A stretch of 9,716 nt of DNA, taken from contig JBAYSY010000067.1 of NCBI GenBank assembly GCA_041675885.1, positions 1-9,716 on the forward strand, in the 5' to 3' direction. Below, in pieces: positions 1-7,850 of the stretch. The first letter of the stretch is position 1. The number at the start of each line of letters is the position of its first letter. The notes below the pieces were generated by a model. It made no database searches. It was not told the origin of the DNA and saw only the letters and a list, made by a program, of their open reading frames with translations. Source of the stretch: JBAYSY01 sp041675885 (GTDB lineage: Bacteria; Pseudomonadota; Alphaproteobacteria; Rhodobacterales; Rhodobacteraceae). A program made the position numbers and the translations under genes.

Positions 1-108
1 CGCGAAAGAGCCAAGCCGGGCAAGGTCATCGTGATCGCCATCGCCCGGAAGATCCTTACCATCGCCAATGCCATCCTGCGCGATGGCCAGCCCTTCAGGC
101 CCGCATGA
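1..108 (+). CDS. IS110-family transposase, C-terminal fragment (window-truncated)
   Basis: The first 35 codons in frame 1 end at TGA 106-108 and read as the C-terminus of an IS110-type (DEDD, COG3547-like) transposase. They show the basic stretch KPGKVIVIAIARKI followed by the TIANAILRDGQPF block that closes many of these proteins. IS110 transposases are guided by a bridge RNA encoded in the element's noncoding end and leave no terminal inverted repeats and usually no target duplication. The rest of the gene and the left end lie outside the window, so intactness cannot be judged. The stop codon is only about 12 bp from where a repeat family seen elsewhere in the window begins. That suits an IS110-group layout with a short right end and the bridge RNA at the left. 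The family call rests on a short tail only. Confidence 0.75.
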   Translation, partial: RERAKPGKVIVIAIARKILTIANAILRDGQPFRPA

Positions 109-120
109 TCTCCACAGTTG
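1..120 (+). mobile_element. Right end of an IS110-like insertion sequence
   Basis: This segment holds the transposase tail plus 12 bp of noncoding right end. The right boundary is inferred at about 120/121, because from 121 the sequence matches repeat copies B and C, while upstream of it the match stops and transposase begins. The missing left half of copy A is what insertion into the repeat would produce. No inverted terminal repeat is expected for this family and none is visible. Confidence 0.6.
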
Positions 121-240
121 CCCCGGGCGGCCGCTCCTGCAACGTTGCGACACACACTGAACGTGGAGTCACCTGCACCATAAACTGCCAGACCACAATC
201 GTTGCAGCGGCCCCCCGCGGTCGGCCGCTGCCCTCTGTGG
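121..240 (+). repeat. Composite palindromic repeat, copy A (left end missing)
   Basis: This copy aligns with copy B through the CCCCGGGCGGCCGCT start, the palindrome GCAACGTTGC (139-148), the block around GTCACCTGCACCATAAA (169-185) and the right terminal repeat GCGGTCGGCCGCTGCCC (217-233) followed by CTCTGT. The left terminal repeat present in B, C and D is absent, and IS110-like sequence sits in its place. It is oriented like copy B. No reading frame shared by the copies was evident. Confidence 0.8.
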
Positions 241-478
241 TGTAGTTCGGCAGGCGGGGGCGGGCGGGATCGCCTGCCCCGACCACCTTTCCCTCTGCCC
301 GGAACAGCCGCGACCCGTAGGGTGCGCTTCAGCGCACCACCCCCGTCCCGTCCCCGTCCCGCCGATGTGACCCCCGACCGGCTATACATCCCCCGCCCCA
401 GCCTGTAGGGAGAACCCGCGCCGCCGCCGCGCGGCAACTCCAAAGCGCGGCAGTCACAGATTTGGGGGCATCGCAGCC
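241..478. other. Intergenic region with REP-like palindromes, upstream of helicase
   Basis: No gene is supported here. Two palindromes are present: GGCAGGCG (249-256) with CGCCTGCC (271-278), and GGTGCGCT (321-328) with AGCGCACC (331-338). The second resembles one beside copy B at 5573-5590. The helicase promoter should lie between about 340 and 460. TATACA at 383-388 is the only AT-rich hexamer that stands out, but nothing like a -35 element sits at the right distance, so no promoter is called. Confidence 0.6.
321..338. repeat. REP-like palindrome GGTGCGCT-tc-AGCGCACC
   Basis: This is a perfect 8-bp inverted repeat with a 2-bp centre, preceded by GTAG. The related GGTGCGC-tcac-GCGCACC lies at 5573-5590. 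Both are preceded by TAGGG and both lie just downstream of a copy of the larger repeat. Short palindromes of this GTAGGGTGCGC type are scattered between genes in many bacteria. Confidence 0.6.
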
Positions 479-3604
<3,126 letters not shown>

Positions 3605-3606
3605 GG

Positions 3607-3987
3607 TTGGCCGAAAGTCGCAACCGGCCCGACAGGTGCCGGATCGACAAGTGGCTGTGGCAGGCGCGGTTCTTCCGCAGCCGCACCCTTGCGGCCGAGG
3701 TGGTGACGGACGGCCACCTGCGGCTGAACGGCCAGCGGATGCGCAAGCCGGGGCGCGACATCGGCCCCGGCGACACGCTGACCTTCGTGCAGGCTGGGCG
3801 GGTGCGGGTGATCCGCGTCCTTGCCACCGGCACAAGGCGCGGCCCGGCCAGCGAGGCAAGCGCGCTTTATGCCGATCTCGATGAACCCGCGGGCGGCGGG
3901 GCCGGGGAACAGGGTTCCGCCCCCGGCACCGCGGGCGGAACGGCGTCGGGCGCCGGGGCGGATCGCCGCAGCGACGGTCTTTCCTGA
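3607..3987 (+). CDS. S4-domain RNA-binding protein (Hsp15/HslR-like)
   Basis: This is a small RNA-binding protein of 126 aa. The S4 fold spans roughly residues 9-75. It begins with CRIDKWLWQARFFRSRTLAAE, continues through the turn GHLRLNGQRMRKPGRDI, and ends in GPGDTLTFVQAGRVRVIRV. This is the pattern of the E. coli Hsp15 family, which binds 50S subunits carrying stalled peptidyl-tRNA and helps their recycling. The C-terminal 35 residues are Gly/Ala-rich and probably disordered. The TTG start at 3607 is chosen because GGAG precedes it by 6 nt and the frame opens 3 bp after the helicase stop. The tight spacing argues for one transcript with the helicase and a shared role in RNA metabolism. The exact RNA target is not shown by the sequence, and other S4 proteins of the same size exist. 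Confidence 0.92.
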   Translation: MAESRNRPDRCRIDKWLWQARFFRSRTLAAEVVTDGHLRLNGQRMRKPGRDIGPGDTLTFVQAGRVRVIRVLATGTRRGPASEASALYADLDEPAGGGAGEQGSAPGTAGGTASGAGADRRSDGLS

Positions 3988-3997
3988 CGCAGCCGCC

Positions 3998-4026
3998 TTG
4001 CAAGCCTCCGGGCTTGAGACTAGGTA
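3998..4026 (+). promoter_or_regulatory. Candidate fdxA promoter
   Basis: TTGCAA (3998-4003) is followed 17 bp later by TAGGTA (4021-4026), which would start transcription near 4033 and give a leader of about 25 nt. The -10 lacks the final T, a feature reported as common in Rhodobacter. The -35 overlaps a small hairpin, CAAGCC-tccg-GGCTTG (4001-4016), which may instead act on transcripts from upstream. This is a moderate match only. Confidence 0.4.
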
Positions 4027-4058
4027 ACGGCACGGATAAAGGACTCGGACGCGCCGCC

Positions 4059-4397
4059 ATGACCTATGTCGTCACCGACAACTGCATCGCCTGCAAATAC
4101 ACCGACTGCGTGGAAGTCTGCCCGGTCGATTGCTTCTACGAGGGCGAGAACATGCTGGTGATCCACCCCGACGAATGTATCGACTGCGGGGTGTGCGAAC
4201 CCGAATGTCCCGCCGACGCCATCCGCCCGGACACCGAACCGGACATGGAGGACTGGGTGGAGTTCAACCGGAAATATTCCGAAGCATGGCCGGTGATCGT
4301 CAGCCGCAAGGATCCGCTGCCCGAAGCGGAGGAACGCGACGGCGAGACCGACAAGCTGACGAAATATTTCTCCGAAGCCCCCGGCGAAGGCAGCTGA
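4059..4397 (+). CDS. fdxA: 7Fe ferredoxin FdxA ([3Fe-4S][4Fe-4S])
   Basis: This is a soluble low-potential electron carrier of 112 aa, the usual length for the Azotobacter FdI-type family. Nine cysteines are visible at residues 9, 12, 17, 21, 25, 40, 43, 46 and 50. With the initiator Met removed they match the FdI positions exactly. By that homology Cys9, 17 and 50 hold the 3Fe cluster, and Cys21, 40, 43 and 46 hold the 4Fe cluster, leaving Cys12 and Cys25 free. The acidic C-terminal extension is typical of the family. The start is ATG 4059, because the family begins MTYVVTDNCIACKYTDC; a longer frame from 4014 would add 15 unrelated residues. A GGA (4047-4049) lies 9 nt before the start. It sits 71 bp after the S4 gene and upstream of carD. 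Its redox partner is not evident. Confidence 0.96.
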   Translation: MTYVVTDNCIACKYTDCVEVCPVDCFYEGENMLVIHPDECIDCGVCEPECPADAIRPDTEPDMEDWVEFNRKYSEAWPVIVSRKDPLPEAEERDGETDKLTKYFSEAPGEGS

Positions 4398-4450
4398 GCC
4401 CGGGGTCCGAGTCGGGGCTCTGATCGTGCGCGATCCGGTTCCGGCGGCAA

Positions 4451-4481
4451 TCCGCCGATTCGGTCGCCGCGAATCGGCGGA
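4451..4481 (+). terminator. Hairpin downstream of fdxA
   Basis: TCCGCCGATTCG (4451-4462) pairs perfectly with CGAATCGGCGGA (4470-4481) around the loop GTCGCCG. No U-tract follows, so this may be a 3'-end stabiliser or a Rho-dependent end rather than a classic intrinsic terminator. Confidence 0.5.
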
Positions 4482-4562
4482 ACAGGGGCGCGGGTCGGTC
4501 GAATCCGCTTCTGCCCTTGTATATCAGGGATTCGGTCATGCGGTCGCGGCATGGCGGCGCGG

Positions 4563-4596
4563 TTGGAATCGGGCGCTTTTTGTGTTATATGTAACA
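4563..4596 (+). promoter_or_regulatory. carD promoter with overlapping palindrome
   Basis: TTGGAA (4563-4568) and TATATG (4586-4591) are separated by 17 bp in a locally AT-rich stretch. Transcription would begin near 4598, about 140 nt before the ATG. The inverted repeat TGTTA-tatg-TAACA (4583-4596) covers the -10 and is a plausible operator. From memory, Rhodobacter CarD is reported to repress its own promoter; whether that applies here is inference. Confidence 0.6.
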
Positions 4597-4624
4597 GAAT
4601 AACAAACGTGGAATCCTGCCGCCT

Positions 4625-4646
4625 GCCCGGAAACGCTCTTCCGGGC
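4625..4646 (+). promoter_or_regulatory. Hairpin in the carD leader
   Basis: GCCCGGAA (4625-4632) pairs perfectly with TTCCGGGC (4639-4646) around ACGCTC. A second hairpin, CCCGGC-cccg-GCCGGG, lies at 4679-4694. Both fall in the inferred 5' untranslated region, upstream of the carD ribosome site. They do not match a riboswitch I recognise. Confidence 0.45.
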
Positions 4647-4740
4647 CGGTCTGTCCCGCGCATTACGCCACCTGCAAGCCCGGCCCCGGCCGGGACGGGT
4701 GGCTTTACGCTGGAACGTGCTGCCTTGTGAGGAAAACTGA

Positions 4741-5250
4741 ATGACCAAGACCAAGAAGCCCGAGTTTCGCCCCAACGAGTTCGTGGTCTACCCGGCGCAT
4801 GGCGTCGGCAAGATCGTCTCGATCGAGGAACAGGAGATCGCCGGGCTCACGCTGGAACTGTTCGTCGTCTCCTTCGAGAAGGACAAGATGACGCTGCGGG
4901 TGCCTACCAACCGCGCGACCGAGATCGGGATGCGCTCGCTCTCGTCGCCGGATGTCGTCAACAAGGCGCTGGAGACGCTCAGGGGCAAGGCGCGGGTCAA
5001 GCGGGCCATGTGGTCGCGCCGGGCGCAGGAGTATGAACAGAAGATCAACTCGGGCGACCTGCTGTCGATCGCCGAGGTGGTGCGCGACCTGCACCGGGCC
5101 GACGACCAGCGCGAGCAGTCCTATTCCGAGCGTCAGCTTTACGAGGCCGCGCTGGAACGCCTGACCCGCGAGGTCGCGGCGGTCAGTGGTGTCGATGAGG
5201 CGGGCGCGCAGAAAACGGTCGATGACGTGCTGCTGTCGCGCGCGGCCTGA
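4741..5250 (+). CDS. carD: CarD/CdnL-family RNA polymerase-binding transcription regulator
   Basis: CarD binds the RNA polymerase beta subunit and stabilises open promoter complexes. In Rhodobacter it is known to help the many promoters lacking the last T of the -10. The 169-aa protein has the usual two-domain layout. The N-terminal Tudor-like RNA-polymerase-interacting domain (about 10-65) includes FVVYPAHGVGKIVSIEEQEI and RVPTNRA. The C-terminal helical DNA-binding domain (about 70-165) includes MWSRRAQEYEQKINSGDLLS and AEVVRDLHR. Trp91 aligns with the Trp that other CarD proteins insert at the upstream edge of the transcription bubble. ATG 4741 is supported by GAGGAAA at 4729-4735. It has its own promoter and is followed 41 bp later by a strong terminator, so it can be transcribed alone. 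Confidence 0.96.
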   Translation: MTKTKKPEFRPNEFVVYPAHGVGKIVSIEEQEIAGLTLELFVVSFEKDKMTLRVPTNRATEIGMRSLSSPDVVNKALETLRGKARVKRAMWSRRAQEYEQKINSGDLLSIAEVVRDLHRADDQREQSYSERQLYEAALERLTREVAAVSGVDEAGAQKTVDDVLLSRAA

Positions 5251-5291
5251 AACACCTGAAGATACCGGCGCAAGCGCCTGTGTGAATTGCA

Positions 5292-5321
5292 AAAACCGCA
5301 GCCTTCCGGGGCTGCGGTTTT
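5292..5321 (+). terminator. Rho-independent terminator after carD
   Basis: AAAACCGCAGCC (5292-5303) and GGCTGCGGTTTT (5310-5321) form a perfect 12-bp stem around the loop TTCCGG, with the T-run inside the 3' arm and TCGTTTGC following. The A/T symmetry means it could also work on the minus strand, stopping read-through from the Hint gene. Confidence 0.9.
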
Positions 5322-5345
5322 CGTTTGCGGGGGATTCGTGCCCTA

Positions 5346-5515
5346 TGCCCGGAATCAAGGCGCGTCAGCGCCGCCGGGCAGCGGCCGACCGCCCCCGGGC
5401 GGCCGCTATTGCAACGTTGCGGCACGTTCCGAGCAGGGAGTCACCTGCACCATAAATTGCCAGATCACCAACGGCAGAAGCGGCCCCCCGCGGTCGGCCG
5501 CTGCCCTCTGTTGTG
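5346..5515 (+). repeat. Composite palindromic repeat, copy B (complete)
   Basis: The left module TGCCCGGAATCAAG (5346-5359) is followed by a stem-loop GGCGC-gtca-GCGCC (5359-5372). The core then runs from GGGCAGCGGCCGACCGC (5376-5392) to its perfect reverse complement at 5490-5506, 131 bp in all. Inside are GGGCGGCCGCT, the palindrome GCAACGTTGC (5411-5420) and a block around GTCACCTGCACCATAAA (near 5440-5456). The right flank is CTCTGT. It has the same orientation as copy A and is inverted relative to C and D. No coding capacity is evident. Confidence 0.88.
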
Positions 5516-5531
5516 CATGATCCGGTCGGGT

Positions 5532-5550
5532 GGTGGGCAGATTGCCCACC
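5532..5550. repeat. REP-like palindrome GGTGGGCA-gat-TGCCCACC
   Basis: A perfect 8-bp inverted repeat is followed by CTACAC, giving the TGCCCACCCTAC motif common in intergenic palindromes. It lies between repeat copy B and the next palindrome. Confidence 0.6.
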
Positions 5551-5572
5551 CTACACCCGCGCCGGCCCATAG

Positions 5573-5590
5573 GGTGCGCTCACGCGCACC
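5573..5590. repeat. REP-like palindrome GGTGCGC-tcac-GCGCACC; possible end of the Hint transcript
   Basis: A perfect 7-bp inverted repeat is related to the one at 321-338. It ends 4 bp beyond the stop codon of the minus-strand Hint gene, so as RNA it could form the 3' hairpin of that transcript, although no U-tract follows on that strand. Confidence 0.55.
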
Positions 5591-5594
5591 ATTC

Positions 5595-6644
5595 TCACGA
5601 CCGCAGCGGCGTGTCCGGCTTCCGTCGCAGCCCTCCGGCGGCCAGCGCATCGACCTGGTTGCGCGTCGTCTCGGTGCCGAAATGCTGGTTCTGGCTTAAC
5701 CCGGGGAAGCGGGCGCGCAGTTCCTCGGCCAGTTCGCCGGGCAGCCGGGCCACCGAGGCGTCGTTGACCATCAGGCTTTCGACCGGCACGCCCTCGGCAT
5801 AGATAATCTCGTGCCGGTCGAAGACCAGGCTGAAATATTCGGCGAACCCGCCCTCGCGCAGGTAGATGCCGTCATTGTCCACCAGATGCCGCGCCTGCAC
5901 CAGCAGTTCCGAGGTCGTCACCCCCGGCAGGCGGCGGCGCTGGTAGAGGAACAGCCGGTGATGCTGGCCGACGATCAGGTCGCCCGCGTTGCCCATCGCC
6001 CCCTTGGCGATCACCACCGGCGCGAAACCGCCGCGCGCGCGCAGCGTGGTGCGGCCGATCCAGCGCACCGGCTGGGGCCCGTGGTCGCGGGTCAGCACCC
6101 GGACGCCGGGGGTCAGGGTCTCGATCGACGCCTGCTCGCCCGAGGCCAGCGCGATGCGGGTGCCGCGGCAGAACGACAGGCAGACCAGATCGGCCAGCCG
6201 CACCTCCCGCGGGGTCTCGCTGGCTTGCAGCAGCGTGTATTCCGTGCCGGGCGCCACCGGCGACAGCGGCAGCACGTAAAGCGCCGTCACCGGGCTGCGC
6301 CCGGCCGCGCGGTGACGCAGAAGCAGCAGTTCCACCCGGTCGCCATCGGGTGCCATCAGCACAAGCTGCGCCGAAAGGACCAGCGGATCGCCCGGCGCGC
6401 CGATCCGCGAGCCCCCGGCGATCACCTGCTGCCGCGCCACCGGGCCGGGCCGGGGCCGCGCCAGCGCAAGCGACAGCGGCCGCGCATCGGGGTCAAGCTC
6501 GTAGATGTCGCCGGGGCAAAGCTCGGCGGCCTCGCCCAGCCCGTCGCCCAGATTGGCGCCCGAGGTCACGAACAGGTCGCTGGCGCGGAACACCCGGCAG
6601 TGATGCGCGGCGGAAGCGGTGTCGGAGAGACTGGCGGAAGGCAC
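5595..6644 (-). CDS. Hint (hedgehog/intein-type) domain protein, Hint_2-like
   Basis: This is a 349-aa protein with a C-terminal Hint domain of the type abundant in Rhodobacterales. Its cellular role is unknown. The domain runs from about residue 155 to 293. Its start SFCRGTRIAL (157-166) is followed by PGVRVLTRDHGPQPVRWIG (179-197), GQHHRLFLYQ (226-235), and DRHEIIYAEGVPVESLMV (276-293). Hint domains cleave or splice at their first residue. Here the usual CFTPGT-like start reads S157-F-C159-R-G-T, with another Cys at 155, so processing activity is uncertain. Residues 15-150 are a family-associated N-terminal part with no motif I can name. No signal peptide or membrane segment is seen. The GTG at 6644 is chosen because AAGGG lies 7 nt before it and a strong promoter lies just upstream; the frame stays open further but runs antisense to the SDR gene. 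Confidence 0.88.
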   Translation of the reverse strand: MPSASLSDTASAAHHCRVFRASDLFVTSGANLGDGLGEAAELCPGDIYELDPDARPLSLALARPRPGPVARQQVIAGGSRIGAPGDPLVLSAQLVLMAPDGDRVELLLLRHRAAGRSPVTALYVLPLSPVAPGTEYTLLQASETPREVRLADLVCLSFCRGTRIALASGEQASIETLTPGVRVLTRDHGPQPVRWIGRTTLRARGGFAPVVIAKGAMGNAGDLIVGQHHRLFLYQRRRLPGVTTSELLVQARHLVDNDGIYLREGGFAEYFSLVFDRHEIIYAEGVPVESLMVNDASVARLPGELAEELRARFPGLSQNQHFGTETTRNQVDALAAGGLRRKPDTPLRS

Positions 6645-6669
6645 CCGGTAACCCTTTGGAACAACGCGG

Positions 6670-6686
6670 AGAATAACGGATATTCT
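6670..6686. promoter_or_regulatory. Candidate operator AGAATA-acgga-TATTCT
   Basis: A perfect 6-bp inverted repeat with a 5-bp centre overlaps the -10 and the expected start site of the minus-strand Hint gene promoter. The position would suit a repressor. No linked regulator gene is present in the window. Confidence 0.4.
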
Positions 6687-6710
6687 AGCTGTCTGCCGCC
6701 GGAAGGTCAA
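6682..6710 (-). promoter_or_regulatory. Sigma-70-type promoter of the Hint gene
   Basis: On the minus strand TTGACC (6710-6705) and TAGAAT (6687-6682) are separated by exactly 17 bp, the best promoter match in the window. Transcription would start near 6675, leaving a leader of about 30 nt to the GTG at 6644. Confidence 0.75.
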
Positions 6711-6822
6711 TTTTTCCGCCGCGACTGTCGCCCGGAACCGGGTGGGCGGGGGCGGGCGGCGCGCATTGTCTTCGGTGGTGAAACGGCGCAAGGTCCGCGC
6801 GTTCGGGCAGAAGGAGGACGTG

Positions 6823-7599
6823 ATGGATCTGGGAATCAGCGGCAGGCGGGCACTGGTCTGCGCGGGGTCGAAGGGGCTCGGCCGCGGCTGCGCCGAGGCG
6901 CTGGCGGCGGCCGGGGTCGATCTGGTGCTGAACGCGCGCGGGGCCGAGGCGCTGGAGACGGCGGCGGCGGCGTTGCGCGCCCACGGGGTCGCGGTGACGC
7001 CGGTCGCGGCCGATATCACCAGTGCGGACGGCCGGGCCGAGGTGCTGGCGGCGGCGGGGGATGTGGATATCCTCGTCACCAACGCGGGCGGTCCGCCGCC
7101 GGGGCTGTGGTCCGACTGGGAGCGCGAGGATTTCATCCGCGCGCTCGACGCCAACATGCTTGCGCCCATCGCGCTGATGAAGGCGCTGCTGCCCGGGATG
7201 ATCGACCGGGGCTGGGGGCGGGTGGTCAACATCACCTCGCAATCGGTGCGGGCGCCCATTGCGCAGCTCGGCCTGTCGAACGCCGCGCGCACCGGGCTTA
7301 CGGGCTATGTCGCGGGCACGGCGCGGCAGGTGGCGCCGCACGGGGTGACGATCAACAACCTGCTGCCGGGCATCCACGACACCGAACGGGCGCTGTCGCT
7401 CGACGGCGGGGTGGCGCAGGCCGAGGGGATCGACCTTGACGAGGCCCGCGCCCGCCGCGCCGCCACCATCCCCGCGCGGCGCTACGGCACGGCGGCGGAG
7501 TTCGGCGCGGTCTGCGCCTTTCTCTGTTCGCAGCATGCGGGCTTCATCGTCGGGCAGAACATCCTGCTGGACGGCGGCGCGACCAACCTGACCATGTAA
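6823..7599 (+). CDS. SDR-family protein with atypical active site
   Basis: This is a 258-aa short-chain dehydrogenase/reductase fold protein of the FabG-like classical length. The cofactor motif AGSKGLG is at residues 14-20, Asp64 sits where the adenine contact is expected, and NAG is at 87-89. A gapless alignment to E. coli FabG from memory places Asn111 and Ser139 on the catalytic Asn and Ser, but the catalytic Tyr falls on Ser152 and the Lys on Arg156 (stretch GLSNAARTGL). The substrate is unknown; it may be a reductase with altered chemistry or a non-catalytic homologue. A subgroup of BKR-like SDRs with imperfect catalytic tetrads is known. The start ATG 6823 follows AAGGAGGA (6811-6818) by 4 nt, an excellent site. 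It is divergent from the Hint gene with 178 bp between starts. No clear promoter of its own was found. Confidence 0.94.
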   Translation: MDLGISGRRALVCAGSKGLGRGCAEALAAAGVDLVLNARGAEALETAAAALRAHGVAVTPVAADITSADGRAEVLAAAGDVDILVTNAGGPPPGLWSDWEREDFIRALDANMLAPIALMKALLPGMIDRGWGRVVNITSQSVRAPIAQLGLSNAARTGLTGYVAGTARQVAPHGVTINNLLPGIHDTERALSLDGGVAQAEGIDLDEARARRAATIPARRYGTAAEFGAVCAFLCSQHAGFIVGQNILLDGGATNLTM

Positions 7600-7617
7600 G
7601 GGGCAGGGGCAGGGGCA
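7600..7617 (+). repeat. Three tandem GGGGCA hexamers after the SDR stop
   Basis: GGGGCA is repeated three times without interruption immediately after the TAA. This is a small slippage-prone tract with no evident role. Confidence 0.7.
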
Positions 7618-7628
7618 GATATATTACG

Positions 7629-7798
7629 CAACAGAGGGCAGCGGCCGACCGCGGGTGGCCGCTGCAACCTCTGTGGTCTGGCAGTTTATGGTGCCGATTA
7701 CCCCTTGCTCAGGGCATGTCGAAACGTTGCAAGAGCGGCCGCCCGTGCGGGCGGTCGGCCGCTGCCCGGCGGCGCTTGCAAGCCTTGATTCCGGGCAA
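7629..7798 (-). repeat. Composite palindromic repeat, copy C (complete, inverted)
   Basis: On the plus strand the terminal repeat GGGCAGCGGCCGACCGC lies at 7636-7652 and its perfect complement at 7751-7767, 132 bp end to end. The left module CTTGATTCCGGGCAA lies outside at 7784-7798. The interior keeps the CACCATAAACTGCCAG block (read on the minus strand). The 7631-7674 end forms the longest hairpin: ACAGAGG-GCAGCGGCC pairs with GGCCGCTGC-aa-CCTCTGT, with only a 2-nt bulge. Lying between convergent SDR and rmuC, it could act as a shared transcription end. Confidence 0.87.
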
Positions 7799-7850
7799 GG
7801 GAAAAGTCCTGATCCCGTGTCCGCCTCCCGGCCTGCCAACATCCCCCGTC

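Larger units (their letters stand above)
4398..4740 (+). other. fdxA-carD intergenic region
   Basis: There is no gene in this 343-bp gap. From left to right it holds a 12-bp hairpin (4451-4481) behind fdxA, an AT-rich promoter with a palindrome (4563-4596), and a leader of about 140 nt with two hairpins (4625-4646 and 4679-4694). It ends in the ribosome binding site GAGGAAA (4729-4735), 5 nt before the carD ATG. Confidence 0.75.

Noticed and set aside
4014..4058. Longer start for the ferredoxin
   Set aside because: The extra 15 residues do not belong to the conserved family N-terminus, which begins at the ATG at 4059.
4598..4740. Known riboswitch in the carD leader
   Set aside because: Two simple hairpins are present, but no aptamer core that I can recognise.
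6645..7292. N-terminal extension of the Hint protein to 7292
   Set aside because: The added 216 residues run antisense to the SDR gene and would place the start upstream of the strong promoter at 6682-6710.
5811..7439. A 542-codon plus-strand frame across the Hint gene and into the SDR gene
   Set aside because: It is a shadow of the Hint gene and then of the SDR gene in another frame, with low-complexity composition and no domain.
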